Positions 55,721 through 62,354 of a stretch of DNA of 64,000 bases are shown in pieces; within the stretch, counting starts at the first letter, position 1, and each line of letters begins with the position of its first letter. Below the pieces are notes generated by a model. It worked only from the letters and a program-made list of their open reading frames with translations, was not told where the DNA came from and did no database searches. Source of the DNA: DATEDA01 sp963820965 (lineage in GTDB: Bacteria; Pseudomonadota; Gammaproteobacteria; Burkholderiales; SG8-39); assembly GCA_963820965.1 (NCBI GenBank), contig CAWGCC010000064.1, positions 62,001 to 126,000 of the forward strand, written 5' to 3'. Position numbers and translations under genes: made by a program.

Positions 55721-56299
55721 CTAGCGGCGTGCGCCGCTCCCCGCCTGCCAGGCGCGCACTTCGTCCATGCCCGGCTCTTCTTCGCCTTCCGCTGCGAGGG
55801 TTGGCTCCGCCTGGCCCGGGGTCTCGACCGCCCCCATCAGCTCTTCTTTCCGCGCGCGCATGTCGGCCGCGAGCGCGTCGAGGTCCAGCTTGGTCTTCCT
55901 GAGCTTCGGAAACATCTTGCGCTGCTCTTCCGCGATGTGGCGCCTCGCGTACTCTGCGAGCACGGTGAACGTCGCCCGGTAATACGGATCGTCCGGCGCG
56001 AGGTCTCCCAGCCGCGCGATCAACTGCTTGGCCGCGCCGTGCTCCACCTCGGCCTCGTCGACGAGCGACTCGTCGTCCTTGCCGACCTCGCTCCGGGCCG
56101 CGGGATAGAAGATCTCCTCTTCCAGGGTCGCGTGAACCCTCAGTTCCATGCAGGCGAGCTCCACGATCGCGCGGCAGGCGTCGGCGTCGTCGCGGTCGGT
56201 CTGCTCGAATTCGCGAAACAGCCGCTGCGCTTGCTTGTGGTCTGCGATCAACATCTGGATTGCGTCGGGTGGCTTGCGCTTGCTGCGCCGTGCGGCCAT
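55721..56299 (-). CDS. Hemerythrin-domain protein
   Basis: A 192-residue protein with a hemerythrin HHE-type four-helix domain that binds a diiron centre, used for O2/NO sensing or stress repair. Ligand candidates are the His in MLIADHKQAQRLFREF, HATLEEEIFYPAAR (H-x3-E), EVEHGAAKQLIARL, and HIAEEQRKMFPKLR (H-x3-E). A basic N-terminus (MAARRSKRKPP) and an acidic Pro/Glu tail flank the domain. It is divergent from galU, and the tandem GTAAG element lies 84-113 bp upstream of its ATG at 56299, so it is the likely target of that element if transcription runs leftward. Confidence 0.9.
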   Translation of the reverse strand: MAARRSKRKPPDAIQMLIADHKQAQRLFREFEQTDRDDADACRAIVELACMELRVHATLEEEIFYPAARSEVGKDDESLVDEAEVEHGAAKQLIARLGDLAPDDPYYRATFTVLAEYARRHIAEEQRKMFPKLRKTKLDLDALAADMRARKEELMGAVETPGQAEPTLAAEGEEEPGMDEVRAWQAGSGARR

Positions 56300-56382
56300 G
56301 AGCGGGCTCCTCTGTAGCGGACAGGCGGTCGCAGCAACGGCCATACCCTCGTCGGCCCGGCGCCGGGCGTACGAATGCGTGT

Positions 56383-56412
56383 GTATGCCTTACAGCGACA
56401 GGTAAGTCTTAC
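56383..56412 (+). promoter_or_regulatory. Tandem GTAAGNNTTRC element, copy 4 (upstream of hemerythrin)
   Basis: GTATGCCTTAC at 56383-56393 and GTAAGTCTTAC at 56402-56412, 19 bp start to start. It is the only copy not directly before a two-component gene; the nearest start is the hemerythrin gene on the minus strand (84 bp). The second 11-mer is a near-perfect palindrome. Confidence 0.5.
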
Positions 56413-56503
56413 GCCGCGCGCGAGTAGTGTTGGGTCGCTTCTTCCTGGAAAAGCGACCGTTACGGTGTGGCACGGCCCCTGCTTTGGGGGTGAGTACCCC
56501 TCT

Positions 56504-56890
56504 TCAAGGCTCCGCGCCACCATGCGCAAGCAAACGCCAATTCCCCCGCAGCGGATCGACCCCGGCGCCGTCGCCCACGATCAGCAGCGCGATGCGCCGG
56601 ACGGCATCGAGCGCGGTCGCGGTCCCTCCGACCGCGAGCTGCGACTCCCGCACGAGCGCGACGAGTCCCCGCGCAAGGTCATCGATCGAGATGTCGCGCC
56701 GTACGGACCGACGGGCGTTATCGAGCAGGCGGCGCAGGACGTCGAGCGCGGGTTGGTCGACACCGAGCGTCGCGGCACCCCATCGGACGTGCGGCGCCGA
56801 CGCCGCGTCGAGGCGCTCGCAACCGGAAGCCGCGATGACGTCGCCTGTTCGCAAAGCGGTGTTTCCGGTGGGCGGATTCGGCACCGGGAT
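56504..56890 (-). CDS. Possible helical protein overlapping the galU start
   Basis: A minus-strand frame ending at TGA 56504 has strong G/C at third positions and protein-like heptad character: VIAASGCERLDAASAPHVRW, GAATLGVDQPALDVLRRLLD, RRDISIDDLARGLVALVRES and AVRRIALLIVGDGAGVD. It has no clear start; GTG and TTG codons exist near 56840-56890, inside the galU coding region, and the frame stays open to 56941. No ribosome-binding site is convincing. It may be a real gene whose start was overrun, or a remnant. No family is recognised. The plus strand shows no competing coding signal in 56504-56834. Confidence 0.4.
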   Translation of the reverse strand: MPVPNPPTGNTALRTGDVIAASGCERLDAASAPHVRWGAATLGVDQPALDVLRRLLDNARRSVRRDISIDDLARGLVALVRESQLAVGGTATALDAVRRIALLIVGDGAGVDPLRGNWRLLAHGGAEP

Positions 56891-57768
56891 CCTCCCGGCG
56901 ACGAAGGCCGCGCCGAAGGAGCTGCTAGCCGTCGTCGACAAGCCGTTGATCCACTATGCGGTCGAGGAGGTGGTACGCGCCGGCGTCCGGCAGCTCATTC
57001 TCGTCACCAACCGCAGCAAGCGCGCCATCGAGGATCATTTCGACAAGGCCTACGAGCTCGAGAGCGCACTTGCGCTTCACAACCGCTACGAGCTGCTCTC
57101 CGAGCTGCGGCGGCTTTTTCCGCAGGACGTGAGCTTCCAGTTCGTGCGCCAGGCCGAGCCGCTGGGAATCGGCCATGCGATCCTGTGCGCCCGGACGGTA
57201 GTCGGTGACGAGCCGTTCCTCGTCGTCGTTCCCGACGAGCTCATCGATGCGACGGTACCCGCTTCGACGCAGCTCATCGATGCTTTCGACCGGTTCGGCC
57301 ATACCGTGATCGGCCTCTCCCCGCCGACCGGCGGCAGCGTCGCCGCGGCCGGGCACCTCACGGGGATCCCGTTCTCCCCCGGGCTCTACCGGATCGGACG
57401 GGGACCCGACCCGTCGATCCAGCGGCCGCTGCCGCTCCCGCTCGCCGGTCGCTTCCTGCTGGCGACCGGAGATCTTCGATTATCTTGCGACGACCGCGCC
57501 GGGACCGCACGGCGAGGTGGAGCTCACCGACGCGCTGCAGTCGCTCGCCGCCAGCCACCCGGTCGTCGGCCGGGAGCTGGAAGGGAGTCACTTCGATTGC
57601 GGGTCGAAGCTCGGCTATCTCGCCGCGATCCTCCATTTCGGCCTGCGCCATCCCGCGCTCGGCGAGTCGTTTGCAGCGCTCGTGCGCGCCGCTGCCGACG
57701 AACGCTTGGTGGCGCCCCCGATGAACCGTCCCGCGGCGCGGCAGGAAGCCCGCGCCGCGAACAGCTGA
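56835..57768 (+). pseudogene. galU: UTP-glucose-1-phosphate uridylyltransferase-like gene, frameshifted and degenerate
   Basis: GalU makes UDP-glucose. From the ATG at 56835 the N-terminal nucleotide-binding motif reads FPVGGFGTGILPATKAAPKE, where functional enzymes have G-x-G-T-R: the catalytic Arg is Gly. PKELLAVVDKPLIHYAVEEV, LIDAFDRFGHTVIGL and other segments follow, but the V-E-K-P motif region is replaced by a short divergent stretch. Near 57464 one extra base breaks the frame. In the corrected frame the end is PEIFDYLATTAPGPHGEVEL, DCGSKLGYLAAILHFGLRHP and a stop at 57768. The missing Arg, the missing VEKP and the frameshift together argue for a non-functional paralogue. Two hairpins follow. 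Confidence 0.8.
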
Positions 57769-57776
57769 CCTCCCCC

Positions 57777-57840
57777 GTTTCAGCCCTCCCCTCCCTCGGC
57801 TGAAACGTTGAACCCGCCGCCCCCGGCGGGTTCTTTTTTT
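57777..57840 (+). terminator. Tandem hairpins ending in a T-run after galU
   Basis: A first hairpin pairs GTTTCAGCC (57777-57785) with GGCTGAAAC (57798-57806). A second pairs GAACCCGCCG (57810-57819) with CGGCGGGTTC (57824-57833), perfect over 10 bp with a 4-base loop, followed by seven Ts. The second is a textbook Rho-independent terminator for the galU transcript. Confidence 0.93.
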
Positions 57841-57949
57841 CGGTGCTACGGCCAATCGGGAAAGAGGATCCCGGGCACGCGGGTTGCGTTATCGAGGGCG
57901 GTGCGTGGTGGCGCGGGGCTGCCGCGACTTCGATTCAGGAGAACATGGC

Positions 57950-58249
57950 ATGGCACAGACCCACACCTATCCCGATGTCAACGTCGCCCGTTCCGGCGCC
58001 GATGCGCTGGGCGAGAAGGCCCAGGGCGGCATCGACCGGCTCACCTCGGGCGCGCACGACGCGGTGGATCGCGCCGCAAGCGTGGCAGCGACAGCCGCGG
58101 AACGCCTCGGCTCGAAGAGTCACGAGCTGCTCACGGCAAAGGACGAATGGATGAACGCGACGAAAGGGTACGTGCGCGAGCATCCGCTTGCCGCCGTCGG
58201 CATAGCGCTCGCCGCCGGTTATCTGCTGAGCCGGATCACGTCGCGCTGA
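57950..58249 (+). CDS. DUF883 family membrane-anchored protein (YqjD/ElaB-like)
   Basis: A 99-residue protein: a hydrophilic helical region (GADALGEKAQGGIDRLTSGA, AATAAERLGSKSHELL) is followed by a C-terminal membrane anchor (EHPLAAVGIALAAGYLLSRI). This is the DUF883 layout of E. coli YqjD/ElaB/YgaM, which are inner-membrane, stationary-phase ribosome-binding proteins. AGGAG with eight-base spacing selects the ATG at 57950 rather than 57945. The following genes are yqjE- and yqjK-like in order, so the trio resembles the E. coli yqjDEK operon. It lies 110 bp after the galU terminator. Confidence 0.9.
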   Translation: MAQTHTYPDVNVARSGADALGEKAQGGIDRLTSGAHDAVDRAASVAATAAERLGSKSHELLTAKDEWMNATKGYVREHPLAAVGIALAAGYLLSRITSR

Positions 58250-58260
58250 CGCGACCGGCA

Positions 58261-58680
58261 ATGAATGCGCCCGCCGAACGCGTTGCCGCGCCCGACGCCC
58301 CGCGGCTCGCCGATCTCACATCGTCGCTGCTCCGCCACGGGCGCAACCTCGCGTCCGACTACGCGCTGCTGGCGGTGCTGGATGCGCGGCTCGCGGCGGT
58401 CCGGTTCGGCTGGCTGGTAGCCGCCGGGCTGGTGGCCGCGGTGCTCTTTTCCACCGCGTGGCTGGCGCTGGTCGTGGCTGCGGTCGTGGCGTTGACCCGC
58501 GACGGCACATCGTGGGTCGCCGCGCTCGGCATCGCGGGGGCCGTGAACGTCCTCGGCGGCGCCGCGCTGGCGCTCTGGATGAGGGGTTACATGCGCGAGC
58601 TACCGTTCGCGGCGACGCTACGGCAGCTGCGCGGCGAGCCTGCCGGGTCGACCAAGGTGCATCTCGATGAGAAATCTTGA
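58261..58680 (+). CDS. Phage-holin-superfamily III (DUF1469/YqjE-like) membrane protein
   Basis: A 139-residue membrane protein. A hydrophilic helix (ADLTSSLLRHGRNLASDYALLA) is followed by two hydrophobic helices, LVAAGLVAAVLFSTAWLALV and WVAALGIAGAVNVLGGAALA, then a short tail. This is the DUF1469 fold of YqjE, called 'phage holin family' in databases, but no phage genes are present. It starts eleven bases after the DUF883 stop, and its stop overlaps the next gene by 14 bp, so all three are one operon. Confidence 0.85.
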   Translation: MNAPAERVAAPDAPRLADLTSSLLRHGRNLASDYALLAVLDARLAAVRFGWLVAAGLVAAVLFSTAWLALVVAAVVALTRDGTSWVAALGIAGAVNVLGGAALALWMRGYMRELPFAATLRQLRGEPAGSTKVHLDEKS

Positions 58681-59065
58681 CGAGGACATCCGCGTGCTCG
58701 AGCGGCGTATCGCGCGCGAGCGGAACGGCCTCGCTCTCCTGTCCGTGGAGTGGGCCACGACGGCGCGCGACGCGGTCGTGTCGGGAAAGAGTCTATTCGC
58801 CGTGGCGGCCGTCGGGTTCGTGCTCGGCGACGCGCTGCGGCCGAAACCGTCCGGTCGGGCGGCAAAGCTCGGGCTAGGCGGCATGCTCGCCGGCATCGCG
58901 TTTTCGATGCTGCGGGCGCGTTACGGGTCGCCGTGGGTGCTCGCAGACCTGGCGTTGCGAGCGTGGCGGAGCGGCGCATCGCGACGCGAGCGCCAAGGAC
59001 TCGCCGATGTGCCGGTCGTGGTCCCGAACCCGGCTCCGCGCGGCGGCCGCAGGGATACGCAGTAG
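58667..59065 (+). CDS. Small membrane protein, third gene of yqjDE-like operon
   Basis: A 132-residue protein occupying the yqjK position. A helical N-terminus (MRNLDEDIRVLERRIARERN, LSVEWATTARDAVVSGKSLF) leads to one or two hydrophobic helices (AVAAVGFVLGDALR and LGGMLAGIAFSMLRARYG) and a basic, Pro-rich tail. Sequence likeness to YqjK is not evident by eye, so the assignment is by position. The ATG at 58667 overlaps the preceding gene by 14 bp, indicating translational coupling. Confidence 0.72.
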   Translation: MRNLDEDIRVLERRIARERNGLALLSVEWATTARDAVVSGKSLFAVAAVGFVLGDALRPKPSGRAAKLGLGGMLAGIAFSMLRARYGSPWVLADLALRAWRSGASRRERQGLADVPVVVPNPAPRGGRRDTQ

Positions 59066-59209
59066 CCCTTCCTTACTTGCCGTTGGGAGGCGGCCCGAGC
59101 GTCCGGGCCGACCAGCTTCTCGCTTCGGCCACGAGTCGCGCGCAATCGCTCGCGTCCTTCACGGCAACGCTGTAGTGCAGGCGCCCGTCGCGCCGGCCAC
59201 GTCGCTGGT

Positions 59210-59238
59210 ATAAGTTCTGCTTGGGATTGAAGGCTTAC
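59210..59238 (+). promoter_or_regulatory. Tandem GTAAGNNTTRC-like element, degenerate copy (upstream of PAS kinase)
   Basis: ATAAGTTCTGC at 59210-59220 and TGAAGGCTTAC at 59228-59238, 18 bp start to start. It is poorer than the other copies and partly overlaps the possible TTG start at 59221 of the kinase. It is listed because it sits in the same position relative to a two-component gene as the better copies. Confidence 0.3.
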
Positions 59239-59244
59239 GCTGGC

Positions 59245-62200
59245 ATGAAACCCGGCAGCAAGAACGAGATCGTCTCTCCACGAGACAACGTACCCTCGCC
59301 ACGGATGCAGGAGTCGCTCCAAACGATGGACCGGACCGAGGCGACGCGCAGGGTGCTGTCGAAGGTCGCCCGTGTGGCGAACATCCTGGTCGCGTGCATC
59401 GGCGTCGCCGTCATCGTCGGCTGGCTCGGCGACATCGACGGTCTCCGCACGTTCGGGGCCGACTTCCCATCGCCGCAGGTCACCACCGCCGTCTGCTTCC
59501 TGATCGCGGCGGCCGCAATGACTGCCGCCCGGCTGGGGAGCCAGGGCGCGCAACGACGGGCGCGGATCGGCGCGGGCGTGATCGCCTTGCTGGCAGCCTT
59601 CATGCTGGCGTGCCACGTCACTGGCTGGAACCTCGGGCTCGACGCCTGGTTAGCCAGGGCGGTAGGCAACCACCTGGAGATTGGGGGGCCCATGCCCGCC
59701 GCTGCAGCGGTGAGTTTCCTCCTCGTCGCGGCGGGAATCCTTCTCTCGCCGCTCCGATCGCCGCTGGCGGAGTTGCTGCACCGGGTGGTCGCCGTCGCGA
59801 TCGTTTCCATCGCGTTCCTCGCCCTCGTCGGGCTGAGCTTCCGCGTGCTGCTGTCCTATGGGGTCGCGCCGCTCTTCGGCATGTCGCTGCCGGGGGCGAT
59901 CGCATTTCTCCTCCTCGGCGTGAGCCTGATCGCCGGGCGGCCCGACGCCTGGCTCCTCGAGATCCTCACGAGCGAGCGGCCCGGTGCGGTAATCAGCCGC
60001 TGGCTCCTGCCTGCGGCGATCGTCGTCCCGCTACTCGCACACTGGCTGCAGCTGGCGGGGCAGCGATACGGTTTTGTGGACGAGCCGCTCGGCGAGGGTG
60101 TGCTTGCACTCCTGACCATTGCCGGGCTCGGCGCGCTTACGCTCTGGGTTGCCCGCGAGATCGACCACATGAGTGCCCGGAGCGAGCGGGCCGAGGACGA
60201 GGCGCACCACCAACGCGAGTCCCTCCAGGTCGTCCTTGCCAGCATCGGCGACGGCGTGATCGCGGCCGACCGCGCCGGTTCCGTGCGGTTCCTGAACGCC
60301 GCCGCCCAGCGGCTCACGGGCCGCTCGGAGAGCGCCGCGGTCGGACGGCCGGTGGCCGAGCTTCTGGACGTGATCGACGAGCGCACCGGCGCGCCGGTGG
60401 AGTCGCCGCTCGGACGCGCGCTGCATGCCGGCGAAACGGCCGTCGCCGACGGCGAACCGGCGCTGCGCGTCCCCGGCGCCCGGCCGCGGCCGGTCGAGAT
60501 CAGCGCCACCGCGATCGTCGACTCGCGCGGCGAGCTCACCGGTGGGGTGCTCGTGATCCGCGATGCTGCGGGACGCCGGGAGGCCGAGCGCGCGATGCGC
60601 GAAGCCTATGCCGAGCTGGACCGCCGGGTCATCGAGCGCACGGCGGCGCTCGAGCGCGCGACCGCCGCGTTGCGCGAGCGGACGCGCCTCCTCGGAACGA
60701 TCGCCGCTAGCACGACCGATCTCATCTTCGCCAAGGACGTAGACGGCAGGATCCTCATGGTGAACGCGGCGTATCTGCGGGCCGTCGGCAAGGAGGAGCG
60801 CGACGTGATCGGACGCAACAGCCTCGAACTCGCCACGGACCCCGAGGCGGGGCGGCTCAAGGCGGAGCACGATCGCACGGTCATCGAGTCGGGCCAGTCC
60901 CTGACCGTGGAAGAAGTCTTCCCCGGCACGACGGTCGCCCACACCTACCTCACGACGAAGTCGCCGCTCCGCGACGAGCAGGGACGGATCGTCGGGCTGG
61001 TCGGGGTTGCGACGGACATCACCGACCGCAAGCGCGCCGAACGCGAGCTCGAGGCCCTGGTCGGCACCGAGCAGCGGCTGCGCGAAGAAGCCGAACGCGC
61101 GAACCGCGCGAAGGACGAGTTCCTCGCCATCGTCTCGCACGAGCTGCGCTCGCCGCTCAATGCGCTGCGCGGCTGGGGGCATCTCCTCGCCAGCACCCGG
61201 CCGCTCGAGCCGAGCCTCATCGAGCGCGCCACGCAGGCGATCAAGCGCAACGTCGAGCACCAGGCACGGTTGATCGACGACCTCCTCGACACCTCGCGCA
61301 GCATGAGCGGCAAGCTCACGCTCGAGCGGAACCCGGTGAACCTCGTCGACGTCGTGCACGCCGCCGTCGAGATCGCGCGGCCGGCCGCCGGCGCGAAGCG
61401 GATCGAGCTCCGCGCGACCTTCGATCACCCGGGGATCTCCGTCGAGGGCGACGCCGGGCGGTTGCAGCAGGTGCTGACGAACCTGCTGTCGAACGCGATC
61501 AAGTTCACGCCTGAGCAGGGCTTCATAGAGACCTCGGTCCGGCTCGTCGGCGATCGCATCCGGCTCGCGGTGCGCGACAACGGTGCCGGCATCGCGCCGG
61601 AGTTTCTCCCGCACGTGTTCGAGCGGTTCACGCAGGGGGATACCTCGACGACGCGCCGCGCGGGCGGGCTCGGCATCGGTCTCGCGCTGGTGCGTCACCT
61701 CGTCGAGCTTCACGGCGGAGAAGTGCGGGCGGAAAGCGAAGGTCTGGGCCGCGGCGCGACCTTCACCGTCGACCTGCCGGCGCCGCCCGCGGGCGTGCGT
61801 GCCGGCCGGGCGCGGGTCGCCGCAGCCGAGCGTACCCCCGGGGCCGGTCGCCTGACCGGGCTCAGGATCTGCCTCGTCGACGATGATGCGGACGCGCGCG
61901 AGATCATCGGGCTCGCGCTGCGGCAGGCGGGCGCCGAGGTGGAAGCGTTCGCTGCGGGCGCCGCACTGCTGGCGCGCCTCCGCGAGCTGCTCCCCGCCAC
62001 CCGACCCGACGTCCTTCTTATCGATCTGGCAATGCCGGGGGAGGACGGATTCGCCGTGCTCGCGCGCGCCCGGGCGATGGAGGCCGAGCGGGGGATCGAG
62101 CGCGGCGCCATGCCCGCGATCGCGGTGACGGCGTTCACCCAGATCGACCGCCAGCGGCTCCGCGCCGCCGGATTCCAGGATCGCGTCGACAAGCCGGTCG

Positions 62201-62280
62201 ATGCGGATCGCCTGGTCGCCGCGATCCGCGCGCTGGTCGGCAAGGTCGCGTCCTACGAGGCGCAACAACGGGAGGCGTAG
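59245..62280 (+). CDS. Membrane-bound PAS hybrid histidine kinase with C-terminal receiver
   Basis: A ~1011-residue hybrid kinase. Residues ~30-310 hold about eight membrane helices in a MASE-like sensor arrangement (RVANILVACIGVAVIVGWL, AGVIALLAAFMLACHVTGW, AVSFLLVAAGILLS, FRVLLSYGVAPLFG, ...). Two PAS domains follow (LASIGDGVIAADRAGSVRFL and ASTTDLIFAKDVDGRILMVN), then HisKA with H632 in IVSHELRSPLNALR, HATPase with DNGAGIAPE and GLGIGLALVRHL, and a receiver with D927 in LIDLAMPGEDGF. The ATG at 59245 is chosen; TTG 59221 and ATGs at 59305 and 59326 (AGGAG upstream of the last) are alternatives. It follows the yqjDE-like operon by 179 bp and is likely transcribed from its own promoter. Confidence 0.93.
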   Translation: MKPGSKNEIVSPRDNVPSPRMQESLQTMDRTEATRRVLSKVARVANILVACIGVAVIVGWLGDIDGLRTFGADFPSPQVTTAVCFLIAAAAMTAARLGSQGAQRRARIGAGVIALLAAFMLACHVTGWNLGLDAWLARAVGNHLEIGGPMPAAAAVSFLLVAAGILLSPLRSPLAELLHRVVAVAIVSIAFLALVGLSFRVLLSYGVAPLFGMSLPGAIAFLLLGVSLIAGRPDAWLLEILTSERPGAVISRWLLPAAIVVPLLAHWLQLAGQRYGFVDEPLGEGVLALLTIAGLGALTLWVAREIDHMSARSERAEDEAHHQRESLQVVLASIGDGVIAADRAGSVRFLNAAAQRLTGRSESAAVGRPVAELLDVIDERTGAPVESPLGRALHAGETAVADGEPALRVPGARPRPVEISATAIVDSRGELTGGVLVIRDAAGRREAERAMREAYAELDRRVIERTAALERATAALRERTRLLGTIAASTTDLIFAKDVDGRILMVNAAYLRAVGKEERDVIGRNSLELATDPEAGRLKAEHDRTVIESGQSLTVEEVFPGTTVAHTYLTTKSPLRDEQGRIVGLVGVATDITDRKRAERELEALVGTEQRLREEAERANRAKDEFLAIVSHELRSPLNALRGWGHLLASTRPLEPSLIERATQAIKRNVEHQARLIDDLLDTSRSMSGKLTLERNPVNLVDVVHAAVEIARPAAGAKRIELRATFDHPGISVEGDAGRLQQVLTNLLSNAIKFTPEQGFIETSVRLVGDRIRLAVRDNGAGIAPEFLPHVFERFTQGDTSTTRRAGGLGIGLALVRHLVELHGGEVRAESEGLGRGATFTVDLPAPPAGVRAGRARVAAAERTPGAGRLTGLRICLVDDDADAREIIGLALRQAGAEVEAFAAGAALLARLRELLPATRPDVLLIDLAMPGEDGFAVLARARAMEAERGIERGAMPAIAVTAFTQIDRQRLRAAGFQDRVDKPVDADRLVAAIRALVGKVASYEAQQREA

Positions 62281-62354
62281 CCGGGTATTCTTTACGCGCT
62301 TCGGCAGGCTCGGCACCGCGGTGCGCCGGCGCGCGTCTTGCTAGGCGAGTACCC

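Noticed and set aside
58261..58680. 'Phage holin' label taken as evidence of a prophage
   Set aside because: The gene sits in a yqjDE-like chromosomal operon with no phage genes nearby.
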